Shown one piece after another: positions 1 to 9,101 of a stretch of DNA of 64,000 nt. The DNA lies in NCBI GenBank assembly GCA_965602035.1, contig OZ271919.1, positions 434,001 to 498,000 on the forward strand, read 5' to 3'. The position numbers were made by a program, and so were the translations under genes. The stretch's first letter is position 1. Every line of letters starts with the position of its first letter. The notes beneath the pieces are model-generated. The model worked only from the letters and a program-made list of their open reading frames with translations, searched no databases and was not told the origin of the DNA. This stretch comes from Natronospirillum sp965602035. Lineage in GTDB: Bacteria > Pseudomonadota > Gammaproteobacteria > Pseudomonadales > Natronospirillaceae.

Positions 1-1568
1 ATGGTGCCTGTCGGTGCAATGGAGCTATGGTGCGTGAAACGCGCGCCGGTTTTGGCCAGTTCATTCACGAGTTCCGGTTCGGCTGCGGCCAGTTGCTGCA
101 TGTAGCGGCTGTATTTGGCGTGCAGAATCCGCCCCGGGAGCTTGTCGCCCACCTGGTAGCCGTCTTTCGCCAGTTCCGGGCGCATGCGAAGCATCTGCGG
201 CGTGATCTCGAACTCTTCTTCCAGAATCGGCGCCGGGCCTTTCTCTTTCGACAGCTCGAGTGCCACCTGCCAGCCGGTGACCGCCATTTCGCGGGTCACC
301 TGTTCGGTGAATGCAACGGATTCGGCGTCGCCGTATTTCATGCCCAGCATCGTAATAGTGGAACCAAGACCCAGGTAGCCCATGCCATGGCGGCGCTTGG
401 TCATGATTTCCTGGCGCTGTTGTTCCAGCGGCAGGCCATTGATTTCGACTACATTGTCGAGCATACGGGTGAATATGCCGACCACATCGCGGAACTTGTC
501 CCAGTTGAAGCGGGCCTGATCCGTGAACGGGTGTTCGATGAACTTGGTCAGGTTCACTGAACCCAACAGACAGCTGCCGTAGGGCGGCAACGGCTGTTCG
601 CCGCAGGGGTTGGTGGCCCGGATGGTCTCGCAGAACCAGTTGTTGTTCATCTCGTTGACGCGGTCAATCAGAATGAAACCCGGCTCGGCGTAGTCATAGG
701 TCGACGACATTATGGCGTTCCACAGATGCCGTGCCTTTATCGACTTGTACAGGCGGAATGCAACCTGGCCTTCATCGTTGGTGATATAGGGGTCTTTTAC
801 ATGCCAGTCGCGCCAGGCTACCTGCTCCGGGTCGTTCAGGTTGACCTCTTCGCGGTCGGCTTCCTTCTGGCTGAGCGGGAAGGCGAGACGCCAGTCTCTG
901 TCGTCTATCACCGCCTGCATGAACTCGTCCGTGATCAGCAGCGACAGGTTGAACTGGCGCAGCCGACCGTCTTCACGCTTGGCACGGATGAAATCCTGCA
1001 CATCCGGATGCCCGATATCGAAGGTGGCCATCTGGGCACCGCGACGGCCCCCGGCCGAGGACACGGTGAAACACATGCGGTCGTAGATGTCCATGAACGA
1101 CAGCGGCCCGGACGTGTACGCCCCGGCACCGCTGACAAACGCATCGCGCGGGCGCATGGTGGAGAATTCGTAACCGATGCCGCATCCCGCCTTGAGTGTC
1201 AGGCCGGCTTCATGGACTTTCTGCAGAATACCGTCCATGGAGTCTTCGATGGTCCCGGACACCGTGCAGTTAATCGTTGACGTAGCCGGTTTGTATTCCA
1301 GTGCGCCGGCATTGGACATGATGCGCCCCGCCGGGATGGCGCCATTATCCAGCGCCCAGGTGAACTTCTTTTCCCACTCCTGGCGCTTGGCCTTGTTCTT
1401 CTCGACAGACGCAATGGCTTCAGCCACCCGCACGAAGCTGCCGTGCATGTCTTCGTCGATGGCGTTGCCCCGGCCGTCCTTGAGGCGGTACTTCTTGTCC
1501 CAGATGTCCAGTGATGCTTCCTGGTAGGGGATATCGATGGTTTCATCAACCCGTTTGGTTTCTGTCAT
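1..1568 (-). CDS. nrdJ: Class II (adenosylcobalamin-dependent) ribonucleotide reductase, 5' part
   Basis: Reduces ribonucleotides to deoxyribonucleotides using a B12-derived radical and needs no oxygen. The ATG is at 1568 and the gene runs off the left edge after about 522 codons, so the C-terminus is not visible. Visible landmarks are the redox cysteine segment STINCTVSG (near residue 100), AGGRRGAQMATFDIGHPDV, and the radical-site motif NPCGEQPLPPYGSC near residue 325. These place it in the class II large-subunit family. In some pseudomonads this enzyme is split into NrdJa and NrdJb; whether that is so here cannot be seen. It is transcribed leftward from a region carrying two NrdR boxes, so repression by NrdR is likely. 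The many short plus-strand ORFs over this gene are shadows. Confidence 0.93.
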   Translation of the reverse strand, partial: MTETKRVDETIDIPYQEASLDIWDKKYRLKDGRGNAIDEDMHGSFVRVAEAIASVEKNKAKRQEWEKKFTWALDNGAIPAGRIMSNAGALEYKPATSTINCTVSGTIEDSMDGILQKVHEAGLTLKAGCGIGYEFSTMRPRDAFVSGAGAYTSGPLSFMDIYDRMCFTVSSAGGRRGAQMATFDIGHPDVQDFIRAKREDGRLRQFNLSLLITDEFMQAVIDDRDWRLAFPLSQKEADREEVNLNDPEQVAWRDWHVKDPYITNDEGQVAFRLYKSIKARHLWNAIMSSTYDYAEPGFILIDRVNEMNNNWFCETIRATNPCGEQPLPPYGSCLLGSVNLTKFIEHPFTDQARFNWDKFRDVVGIFTRMLDNVVEINGLPLEQQRQEIMTKRRHGMGYLGLGSTITMLGMKYGDAESVAFTEQVTREMAVTGWQVALELSKEKGPAPILEEEFEITPQMLRMRPELAKDGYQVGDKLPGRILHAKYSRYMQQLAAAEPELVNELAKTGARFTHHSSIAPTGT

Positions 1569-1934
1569 TACACTGTCCTGCCTGCTCCTGAGCAGCACCG
1601 AAAAGCTGCCAAACGACAACCACTGCAGGTGCTGAAAAAAGATCCAATATTGCCAGTCTGTGGCCCCGTTATTCTGCGGCCTGAATGGGCGCAGATCCCG
1701 TTACGGCGGGGTTGGGCGGGCGCCACGCTATTTTCGGCCAGACACTATTTGTAGTGTTCAGGACCATTTTAAACCACTACAGCTTGTGTTGTGCAAGCAA
1801 AAAATTTTTGAATTTCCCGGGGTCGGAATATTGACAGCCTGTGAAGCCCGTCATGCCGCAGCCCGTTGCCCGGATTGCGAAATTCCGTCGGCGTCAGTAG
1901 AGTTGTCGCTGTTATTTTCAGGAGCGAAGCAAGC
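1569..1934. other. Divergent intergenic region nrdJ / membrane protein
   Basis: This 366 bp gap separates nrdJ (leftward) from the membrane protein gene (rightward). It holds the tandem NrdR boxes and the presumed nrdJ promoter at 1742-1789. I see no convincing gene in it. The short plus-strand ORF reading through 1660-1938 has no recognisable product and no ribosome binding site. Confidence 0.6.
1742..1789 (-). promoter_or_regulatory. Tandem NrdR boxes with nrdJ promoter between them
   Basis: Box 1 (1742-1757, ACACTATTTGTAGTGT) is nearly the full NrdR consensus palindrome. Box 2 (1774-1789, CCACTACAGCTTGTGT) is a weaker match. The starts are 32 bp apart, about three helical turns, which is the typical spacing for NrdR-regulated ribonucleotide reductase genes. 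On the minus strand a TAAAAT -10-like element (1766-1771) lies between the boxes, so bound NrdR would cover the promoter. The nrdJ start lies about 170 bp downstream. Confidence 0.75.
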
Positions 1935-2639
1935 ATGACCGTTGTTGATCGTGTCTTTTTTGCGGTCTGGGCCGGCGCTGTAGCGCTGGCGCTGGTCAAT
2001 GCCACCTTCAATCTGTTCATCATCGAAGTCAGTTGGGTACTACTGCCGTTACCGCTGGTGCTGACCGGCCTCTGGGCGGCAATATACTGGCCGGAAGATC
2101 AGCCGCGGCGCGTCTGGTTCCTGCTTGGCCTGCTGGTATTCGCGGCGCTCGCGGTTCTGGGTAAGGTCAATCCGGCCGGTATCGATCAACGGCTGCTGCA
2201 CTATGCCGGCGTTCTGCTGTACATCGGCTGGGCGGCCCGCGGTGTCAACATGGAGCCGTCTCGCTGGACCCTGGTTTCACCACTGGCCGTTGCAGGGCTG
2301 TTTGCCGCCTATATCATTGCGCCCGCGCATTCCGAGCCCTGGTGGGCTGTCGCGGTATTTGTGCTGCTGATTACCGTGCTGATCCTGGCGTTGATCCTGT
2401 CGCCCCACCTCAACGGTATTGCCATGGTGGGTGGCGCGTTGCTCGCGACCAGCTATGCAGCGACCGCCCAGAACGAATATCTGGGCGGGCTGCCACATGC
2501 CACGCTGATTGTGCTGGGCTCTACCTATCTTGCTCACCTGCTGCTGGCCCTGGGTCCCATGTGGTCCCGGCCAGATGACCCGGAAGAGCGCCCGGATATC
2601 CCGCGCATGGCCCACGAGGGGCCCAACGGCGACCACTGA
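1935..2639 (+). CDS. Multi-pass inner-membrane protein, unknown function
   Basis: The 234-residue product is almost entirely hydrophobic, with about seven predicted transmembrane segments and a short hydrophilic, acidic/proline C-terminal tail (from about residue 208). The ATG at 1935 follows AGGAGC at 1920-1925; the reading frame is open further upstream but without a comparable ribosome binding site. I recognise no family signature. The gene stands alone, divergent from nrdJ and convergent with the M61 peptidase, so context gives no function. Confidence 0.7.
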   Translation: MTVVDRVFFAVWAGAVALALVNATFNLFIIEVSWVLLPLPLVLTGLWAAIYWPEDQPRRVWFLLGLLVFAALAVLGKVNPAGIDQRLLHYAGVLLYIGWAARGVNMEPSRWTLVSPLAVAGLFAAYIIAPAHSEPWWAVAVFVLLITVLILALILSPHLNGIAMVGGALLATSYAATAQNEYLGGLPHATLIVLGSTYLAHLLLALGPMWSRPDDPEERPDIPRMAHEGPNGDH

Positions 2640-2673
2640 GCAGGCAGGGCGCCAATCGGGCGGTGTGTCCGGT

Positions 2674-4479
2674 TCAGTCAGGCATTGCTTCGAAGTGCAC
2701 GTTATCACCCAGCCAGGCGCGGGCCTGATCAGAATTGTTCACCGACAGCACACAGGTGGTTTTCGGCCCGGTCTCTGCCACGACCTCGGTTTCGCGTAGT
2801 TCATCGTACCGGAAGTAGTGCAGGCTGAACGACTCGCCTGCGGCAAAGCGCGCTGCCTGCTGGTCAATGCGGCTCTGATCCGTCTGTAAACTGTCCACGG
2901 CAACAACCAGATCGCCTGCCGACAGGCCTGCTTTCTGCGCCGGGCTGTCCTCGAGCACGGCACGCACCCGGGCGCCTCCGGGATCCTTGTCAAAAACGGC
3001 GCCGAGGCTCGTTTGCCCGGGCTTCAGAAACGCTTTCTTGCCGCCCGGCATGCTGAGCGCCACCGGGGTTTCCCATTCCACAGTGATGCCGAAATGGGAC
3101 AGGCTGTCCGTCAGCGGCAGATCTTCGCGCCCATGGACCCCGAGCTCGAAAACATCGCTCAGATCGGCCCGGATGATGTCCTTTGCCAGGGACGGCACCC
3201 CGCGTTCCGGCATGCCAGTATCGCGCCATTCGTTCCAGGCAGCTCGCATCAGGTCGTCAAGGCTCTGGCGGTTGTCGGTGCGACGCCGTATTTCCAGATC
3301 GAGATAGAGCGCGAACAGCGCGCCTTTCGCGTAGTAGCTTACGATCGCATTCGGTGCGTTCTCATCCTGCAGGTAGAACTTGGTCCACGCATTGAAGCTG
3401 CTCTCGGCGATACTCTGGCGAAAACGGCCCTGGCCCCGGTGCACCCGCGTCATGGTCTGGGCCACCTGCTCCAGGTATTGCTCAACGGTGCTGCAGCCGG
3501 CGCGCAGTACACCGAGGTCGTCGTAGTACGAGGTCATGCCCTCAAACCACCACAGCAGCTCGGTGTAATTCTCCCGGGTCAGGTCATAGGGCAGGAACGC
3601 GGCTGGCTTGAGCCGTTTGACGTTCCAGGAGTGAAAATACTCATGCGAGCAGAGCCCCAGGTAATTCAGGTAACCGGCATCCGGCTTGCCCAGCGTGGGC
3701 GCCGGCAGGTCATCGCGTTTGGCCATCAGTGAGGTGGATGTGCGGTGCTCGAGGCCACCGTACCCATCGCCCGTCACCATGGTCATGAACAGGTAGTGCG
3801 GCATGGGCGGCGCCACACCCCAGAACCGGATGTGATGGCTGCAGATCGCTTCCAGATCGCGTGCCAGCCGTTGGGTGTCCGCGCGATGCCTGCCGCTGAG
3901 CACGATATCGTGCCGTACGCCTTCTGCCTCGAATGTGGTGGGTTCAAAATCAGCAAGCTCGACCGGGTGGTCGGTCAGCTCGTCGTAGTCGGCGGCCAGA
4001 AAATCGCCGAAAGCCCATGTGTCACCGGTTTCACGCGGCAGGGTGGTGGCCACTTTCCAGCGACCATCGACCGGTGTGGCCGGTGGTTCAATACTCACCC
4101 GGCAGGGCATGTGCTCCTGCCCCTGCACCGCCAGAAATACGCTGCTGCCGTTGAAGTAACCGTGCGTCTGGTCGAGGTGCGCCGCGCGCACGGACCGATC
4201 CCAGGCATAAACGCGATAATTGAGAGAGACGGGCCCTGAATGGGCGCCGGGCACCGTCCAGTGTTGCTTGTCTGTCTGCTCCAGCCGGATCGGTTCGCCG
4301 CCGGCATCACGGGCCGTCATGTCGATCAGGTTACGGGCAAAGTTGCGCACGAGGTAGGACCCCGGAATCCAGGCAGGCATCCAGAGGACCTGGTCCGTGG
4401 CTGGCTGCTCAATGGTCAGTGTTACGTCAAAAAGATGGGCCGCCGGCTTGACCGGAACAATTCGGTAGTGATGGGGCAT
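2674..4479 (-). CDS. M61 glycyl aminopeptidase family protein with PDZ domain
   Basis: A 601-residue zinc metallopeptidase of family M61. It has an N-terminal beta-rich domain, then the zinc-binding HExxH motif in GLCSHEYFHSWNVKRLKP (residues about 270-287), a helical C-terminal part of the catalytic domain, and a PDZ domain near residues 485-570 (AVLEDSPAQKAGLSAGDLVV). Characterised members cleave N-terminal glycine or alanine. No signal peptide is evident, so a cytoplasmic location is likely. A small gene lies 11 bp upstream on the same strand and is probably cotranscribed. Confidence 0.9.
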   Translation of the reverse strand: MPHHYRIVPVKPAAHLFDVTLTIEQPATDQVLWMPAWIPGSYLVRNFARNLIDMTARDAGGEPIRLEQTDKQHWTVPGAHSGPVSLNYRVYAWDRSVRAAHLDQTHGYFNGSSVFLAVQGQEHMPCRVSIEPPATPVDGRWKVATTLPRETGDTWAFGDFLAADYDELTDHPVELADFEPTTFEAEGVRHDIVLSGRHRADTQRLARDLEAICSHHIRFWGVAPPMPHYLFMTMVTGDGYGGLEHRTSTSLMAKRDDLPAPTLGKPDAGYLNYLGLCSHEYFHSWNVKRLKPAAFLPYDLTRENYTELLWWFEGMTSYYDDLGVLRAGCSTVEQYLEQVAQTMTRVHRGQGRFRQSIAESSFNAWTKFYLQDENAPNAIVSYYAKGALFALYLDLEIRRRTDNRQSLDDLMRAAWNEWRDTGMPERGVPSLAKDIIRADLSDVFELGVHGREDLPLTDSLSHFGITVEWETPVALSMPGGKKAFLKPGQTSLGAVFDKDPGGARVRAVLEDSPAQKAGLSAGDLVVAVDSLQTDQSRIDQQAARFAAGESFSLHYFRYDELRETEVVAETGPKTTCVLSVNNSDQARAWLGDNVHFEAMPD

Positions 4480-4490
4480 GTTTGAGCTCG

Positions 4491-4679
4491 TCAGATCAAT
4501 TGATTTCGAATCTTGAATTCACGCAGAGCACGGCGGGCGCGCTCCACCTCATTGTAGAGGCGTTTGCGTTCAGCGGGGTCACCGCTGCCGTCGGCATGTT
4601 CCCGGACAAATTCGCGTTTCCGCTTTTCGGCGTCCTCGATGGCCTGCTCCAGCGCAGCCCGTTCTTCGCTGATGCTCAT
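4491..4679 (-). CDS. Small charged coiled-coil protein upstream of M61 peptidase
   Basis: A 62-residue protein, rich in Glu, Arg and Lys, starting MSISEERAALEQAIEDAEKR and predicted to be a helical hairpin or coiled coil. The ATG at 4679 is chosen because GGAGG lies about 10 bases upstream on the minus strand; an in-frame ATG at 4700 lacks such a site. It ends 11 bp before the M61 gene begins, so the two are likely one transcript. Function unknown. Confidence 0.65.
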   Translation of the reverse strand: MSISEERAALEQAIEDAEKRKREFVREHADGSGDPAERKRLYNEVERARRALREFKIRNQLI

Positions 4680-4863
4680 TTCCAGACTCCCTCCAGACAA
4701 GTGGTTGTGCGTACCGACCGGTTGTCCTTCCGGCCTGTCGAAATGGCGCTATCGCCGTACAGTGAAGCATAGCGTCTTAATGACTGAAAATCAGGGCTGA
4801 GCCCCCGGTTTTCAATGGGGTGCAGGAGACGCTGCGGGCGTCGCATTCGCGCGCGCCAATCGC

Positions 4864-4869
4864 TATAAT
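4864..4869 (+). promoter_or_regulatory. Possible -10 element for ribE
   Basis: A perfect TATAAT sits about 60 bp before the ribE start. No good -35 hexamer is visible at the right distance. I see no FMN riboswitch in the 250 bp before ribE. Confidence 0.4.
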
Positions 4870-4931
4870 CCGCGCGCCCGCCCGGTGGAATTCCTTCCCG
4901 GCGGCGGCCTGATTCATGAGTCGGAGCAACA

Positions 4932-5567
4932 ATGTTTACTGGAATCGTACAGGGCCGGGCAACGGTAACTGCCTGTGACCGCGACAACGATATCACCCGC
5001 CTGACGCTGGAATTCCCGGACGGTGCACTGGCAGACGTTCAGACCGGAGCGTCCATTGCCCTGAACGGGGTCTGTCTTACGGTGACGGCGGCCGGGCCTG
5101 ACTGGGCACGCTTTGACGTCATGCAGGTAACCCTCGACATCACATCACTGGGTGACGCCGCCGTTGGTGACCTCCTCAATTTTGAGCGGGCCATGCGGGC
5201 ATCCGACGAAATCGGTGGGCATCTGTTGTCGGGGCATGTGTCCGCCACCGGGTCGGTGGTGGCGGTGGAATCCACCGGCCATGGCCGCCTGATCGAGATC
5301 CAGGCGCCGCCCGAACTCATGCCGTACCTGTTCGACAAAGGGTATGTCGGTGTGGACGGCGCCTCGCTCACCATCGTGCGCGTTGCCGAGCAGTCATTTT
5401 CGGTCAGCCTGATCCCGGAAACCCTTCGTCTGACCACGCTTGAGTTCGCGCGCCCGGGAACCCGTGTTAACCTCGAAATCGACAGCCAGACCCGCGCCGT
5501 TGTGGACACGGTGGAGCGCTTACTTGCCCGGCGTATGCAACCGGGTGGACAAACCCCGGCGAACTGA
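4932..5567 (+). CDS. ribE: Riboflavin synthase, alpha chain
   Basis: Converts two molecules of 6,7-dimethyl-8-ribityllumazine into riboflavin and a pyrimidine by-product, the last step of riboflavin synthesis. The 211-residue length is normal. The start MFTGIVQ is the invariant N-terminus, and two lumazine-binding barrels are visible (about residues 1-95 and 96-195), with LNGVCLTVT in the first and VDGASLTIV in the second. It begins a closely packed plus-strand gene run. It is not next to other riboflavin genes. Confidence 0.96.
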   Translation: MFTGIVQGRATVTACDRDNDITRLTLEFPDGALADVQTGASIALNGVCLTVTAAGPDWARFDVMQVTLDITSLGDAAVGDLLNFERAMRASDEIGGHLLSGHVSATGSVVAVESTGHGRLIEIQAPPELMPYLFDKGYVGVDGASLTIVRVAEQSFSVSLIPETLRLTTLEFARPGTRVNLEIDSQTRAVVDTVERLLARRMQPGGQTPAN

Positions 5568-5582
5568 GGGAATTCCCGACTG

Positions 5583-6692
5583 GTGCCAGAAATAATGGAT
5601 CGCGCACATTCAGCAGTGCTTCGCGGCCGCCTTTCCTGGCCGTTGCTGTATCTGCTCGCCCCCGTTTCCGGTGCCCTGGTAGCCACCGGCAGTCTCGCCT
5701 ACGACCCGCTGGGGCGCATCAACGTGCTGCCTCTGCTGGTGCTCTGGGGTGTGTTGCCGGCACTCGGGAGCCTGGCAGCGGTGTTCTGGGCGGTGCGGGG
5801 CGGGCAGGTACCCTGGCCAGTGCGGCGGGATCAGCGTCTTGCGCTGTCGCCGGGCGCGGTCTGGTCAACGGGTGCCCGTCTGCAATGGGTCTGGGCCGGC
5901 TTCGCGGGCGGCCTGATGCTGTCATTCCTGGCCCACCTGGCGTTTACGGATCTGGCGTTCGGCTGGAGTTCGACACTGGTCGCCGGCAACCGTACGCTGG
6001 CTTCGGCGGTTCAGGCAGTCAGCCTGCCATGGGCAGCCTTCTGGCCGGAGGCAGTGCCGGATGTGAACCTGATCGCTGCCAGCCGGTATGAACGCATAGC
6101 GCCGACCGGAACCGACGGCTCGGGCGCCGGCTGGTGGCCTTTTCTCGCCGCCGTCGTATTGACCTATTCATTGCTCCCACGTGTCCTGCTCGGTCTGTTG
6201 TTTGCGGCGCTCGCCCGTCGGGCATCGGCGTATGCCACTAAAGGTCTGCATCTACGGGTAGAGGCTGCGGGTCAGAGCGCGGTGGCGCCGGCATCGGCGC
6301 CGCTGAATGCAGACCCCCTGAGTCGGGAGCCCGTTGAGCAGTGGTCCGGCGCAACCCGGCTTTGCTGGCAGCACGCATCACCGGGGCATCCTGAGGGTGA
6401 TACCCGAACATTCGGTCTAGGCGAGTGGGCGACCGATGCGCGCCATCTGCAGGCGCTGCTGGACACCCTGCCGGCCGGTCAGTCTCTGCTCTGGACGGTG
6501 CCTCTGGTGCAGACACCGGTTGCGGAGCTTGCTGACCTGATTCAAATGGCCCGCGAAGCCGGGCATGGTCAGGGTCTCTCAGTCGACGGTGTCCCCTCGG
6601 CCGCAACAGACCGGTTTATCTTGAGCTGGCAGGCATTCGCGCGGCAACATCAACTGGTTTGGGTGGAGAGCGCCGGGGAGGTCGTACTGTGA
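5583..6692 (+). CDS. DUF2868 membrane protein
   Basis: A 369-residue protein with four or so transmembrane segments in its first 215 residues and a soluble C-terminal domain. It matches the DUF2868 family, which in pseudomonads is encoded directly before a DUF3482 GTPase, exactly as here. A GTG at 5583 follows GAGGGA by 11 bases; an ATG at 5595 is an alternative start. Its stop overlaps the GTG of the next gene (GTGA at 6689-6692), so the two are translationally coupled. The biochemical role is unknown; a membrane partner of the GTPase is an inference. Confidence 0.75.
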   Translation: MPEIMDRAHSAVLRGRLSWPLLYLLAPVSGALVATGSLAYDPLGRINVLPLLVLWGVLPALGSLAAVFWAVRGGQVPWPVRRDQRLALSPGAVWSTGARLQWVWAGFAGGLMLSFLAHLAFTDLAFGWSSTLVAGNRTLASAVQAVSLPWAAFWPEAVPDVNLIAASRYERIAPTGTDGSGAGWWPFLAAVVLTYSLLPRVLLGLLFAALARRASAYATKGLHLRVEAAGQSAVAPASAPLNADPLSREPVEQWSGATRLCWQHASPGHPEGDTRTFGLGEWATDARHLQALLDTLPAGQSLLWTVPLVQTPVAELADLIQMAREAGHGQGLSVDGVPSAATDRFILSWQAFARQHQLVWVESAGEVVL

Positions 6693-8158
6693 CGGACGCT
6701 CCGACGCTCTGTGTGGTCGGTCACCCGAATCAGGGCAAGTCATCGCTGGTCTCGACACTGGTTGAAAACGACAGCGTGCAGGTGGGGCCTGAGTCGGGCA
6801 CAACCCGGCGCTCCGAGACCTTTCAGTTTGTTCACAACGGCGAGGTCCTGCTCACTCTGACCGATACACCGGGCTTCCAGCGGGCGCGTCAGTTTCTGGC
6901 GCGGCTGGAGGAAACCGCCGTTGCGCCGGCAGAAAGGCCCGAACGCATTCGCACGCTAATGGCCGACCCGACGATCGAGGAGAGGTTCGCCGATGAATGC
7001 GAGATTCTGGCGCCGATCATGGCCGGTTCGGGGTTGCTCTATGTCGTCGATGCGGCACACCCGGTAAGTGCGGCGGATCTCGCGGAAATGGAAATTCTGC
7101 GCTGGACGGGTCGGCCACGCATGGCGGTTATCAACCCGGTGGCGGAGGCGGGCCCGGCACTCCGCGACGAGTGGGAGCGCACCCTGGGCCAGTACTTCCA
7201 GTGGGTACGGGTATTCAACCCAGTGACGGCGACCCTGCCCGCCCGACAGCGACTGCTTCGGGCCATGGGAGAGCTGACGCCGGCCTGGCAGCGTCCGGTG
7301 GACCGGCTGATCGAATCGCTGCGCGAGCGCGATGAACAACGACTCCGGGAAGCGGCCGCCTGGATTGCCGGCTACTGGATAGACCAGATGACCACCCGCC
7401 TTTCCCTGTCCGGCCTGCGGCTTCCGGACGACGATCCCGGTAGCCGGCTGGCACGTCGGCTGGAAGCACAGGAGCGTGCGTTCCTCGAGAAGGTTCGCAC
7501 AGCGTGGGGCCATCAGCACCTCGCCGTTGCCGCGGGGCCCTCTGAGTTCACCGCGGATGAACAGAACCTGATGCATACGGAACACTGGTACCTGTGGGGG
7601 CTGTCGGAGCGCGATCTGCTGGTCGTCAGTGCTGCGGCCGGAGCTGCTACCGGCGCGGCCGTCGATGTGGGGCTTGGCGGCATGTCCGCGATGATTGGCA
7701 CGGTTGCCGGCGGGCTGGCCGGCTCTGCAGGTGGTTGGTGGGCAGGCCGGCGCTGGCGCACGGGCGGCCCCCGACACCTGGGCTGGCTGCCCCTGGTGCG
7801 TGAGAAATCCTGGATCGGCCCGGTAACGCATCCGAATTTCCCGCTGGTGGTCATGGCCCGGGCGGTCACCGGCGTGCAGCAGATCTGGCTACGCCCCCAT
7901 GCTCGGCGCGATGCCCTGGCACTCGAGGTGCGCGCGCGGGACTGGCCTCGCACCGATCAGGTCCGGCTGCTGCGCTGGTCCCGGCGCCTGCAGAAGCAGT
8001 TTGGTGGGTCTTCGGCCTGGGCCGGTGGTGCCTGGTCCGCCCGCCAGAGTCAGCAACTGGAAAGCTGGATCCAGGGGCTGCTCCAGTCCGAGTTGCAAGC
8101 GGTCTATGACAATGAGGGAACGCATGACGTTTGGGTCAGTGATTCAGAGCGTTCGTAA
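6689..8158 (+). CDS. DUF3482 GTPase
   Basis: A 489-residue protein with an N-terminal Era-like GTPase domain: P-loop GHPNQGKSS (residues about 8-16), TTRR as the switch I threonine region, and DTPGF as the G3 motif. The C-terminal half is the DUF3482 region and contains a Gly/Ala-rich hydrophobic stretch (about residues 313-350) that could enter a membrane. The canonical NKxD motif is not obvious; NPVAE at the expected place is a variant. The start is the GTG at 6689, overlapping the upstream stop. The function is not established for the family. Confidence 0.78.
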   Translation: MTDAPTLCVVGHPNQGKSSLVSTLVENDSVQVGPESGTTRRSETFQFVHNGEVLLTLTDTPGFQRARQFLARLEETAVAPAERPERIRTLMADPTIEERFADECEILAPIMAGSGLLYVVDAAHPVSAADLAEMEILRWTGRPRMAVINPVAEAGPALRDEWERTLGQYFQWVRVFNPVTATLPARQRLLRAMGELTPAWQRPVDRLIESLRERDEQRLREAAAWIAGYWIDQMTTRLSLSGLRLPDDDPGSRLARRLEAQERAFLEKVRTAWGHQHLAVAAGPSEFTADEQNLMHTEHWYLWGLSERDLLVVSAAAGAATGAAVDVGLGGMSAMIGTVAGGLAGSAGGWWAGRRWRTGGPRHLGWLPLVREKSWIGPVTHPNFPLVVMARAVTGVQQIWLRPHARRDALALEVRARDWPRTDQVRLLRWSRRLQKQFGGSSAWAGGAWSARQSQQLESWIQGLLQSELQAVYDNEGTHDVWVSDSERS

Positions 8159-9101
8159 CTACTGGCGCCGACCGGTGCTGCGCGAACCGGCCCTGCGGGA
8201 CGGGCCGGTGTTGTCGCCCAGGGAGCATCAGTCGGATGTGGCAGCCCGCGAAAGCCGGGAACCCCGCATTATCGACGGCGCCGAGGGCTGCATCCGGCTG
8301 GCTGTCGGCAAGGAAGACCAGCGTACACGCCAGGTCTATCTGTACCTGCATGGTTTATCCGCCTGTCGTCAGGAAACGGCGCCGGTTACGGAAACCCTGT
8401 CGGCCCGGGCAGACGCGCACGCGGTATACGCCCGGGTAGCCGGCCATGGCATGGGTGATCAGGCCATGGGCGAGGTCGACGGCGCGGCCTGGCTGGAATC
8501 CGTCTGGAGTTACTGGCAGCGGGCCAGACAGCTCGGTGAGCATGTCGTTATCGTCGCTACCTCAACCGGTGCCGCCTACGCCACCTGGCTGCTCGCGCGG
8601 CCGGGGGTGCAGGAACAGGTAGCGGCGCTGCTGCTGATGGCGCCAAATTACGGCGTACGCGACCGGCGTTCCGGCGTGCTGACCTGGCCCGGTGTGGAAA
8701 ACTGGCTGCCGAAAATCATGAGCCCCCAAAAAGACTGGCGGAAGCGGGATCCACGCCAGAAGAAATACTGGTCGGTCAATTACGGCAACCGCGCACTGAT
8801 ACAGATGCAACTGGTGCTGAAGGTCGCTCGGTCCCTGCCGGTTGAGCAGTTCCGGACACCGCTGATGGTGCAGTGTGCACCCACCGACCCTGTCATCAGT
8901 CCGGCGGCCGCACGCCGGGTTTTCCGTCGCTGGGGCGGGCAGCCCAAACTCTGGCGGTGGGTCGACGTGCCTCCCGGGGAGTCGGCGCATGTCTTCGTGG
9001 GTGATATCATGGCGCCACATCGCAACGATGACGTGATTGACGCATTCTACCGGTTCCTGCGGGAACTGCCCCCGACCGACACAGAGGAGACTACACTGTG
9101 A
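8124..9101 (+). CDS. Alpha/beta hydrolase fold protein
   Basis: A 325-residue protein of the lysophospholipase/carboxylesterase-like alpha/beta hydrolase type. It shows YLHGLS as the oxyanion-side motif, a nucleophile elbow ATSTG with the candidate catalytic serine (Ala replaces the usual first Gly), an acid residue in CAPTDPVIS, and a late histidine in ESAHVF. The ATG at 8124 follows GAGGGA and lies inside the end of the DUF3482 gene (35 nt overlap). Its stop overlaps the start of trhP. No signal peptide is seen. Substrate unknown. Confidence 0.78.
   Translation: MTFGSVIQSVRNYWRRPVLREPALRDGPVLSPREHQSDVAARESREPRIIDGAEGCIRLAVGKEDQRTRQVYLYLHGLSACRQETAPVTETLSARADAHAVYARVAGHGMGDQAMGEVDGAAWLESVWSYWQRARQLGEHVVIVATSTGAAYATWLLARPGVQEQVAALLLMAPNYGVRDRRSGVLTWPGVENWLPKIMSPQKDWRKRDPRQKKYWSVNYGNRALIQMQLVLKVARSLPVEQFRTPLMVQCAPTDPVISPAAARRVFRRWGGQPKLWRWVDVPPGESAHVFVGDIMAPHRNDDVIDAFYRFLRELPPTDTEETTL

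Noticed and set aside
1660..1938. 92-codon open frame in the nrdJ intergenic region
   Set aside because: It crosses the NrdR boxes, has no ribosome binding site and no recognisable product.
4680..4931. FMN riboswitch before ribE
   Set aside because: I could not find the conserved RFN-element segments in this 250 bp; only a -10-like TATAAT is visible.
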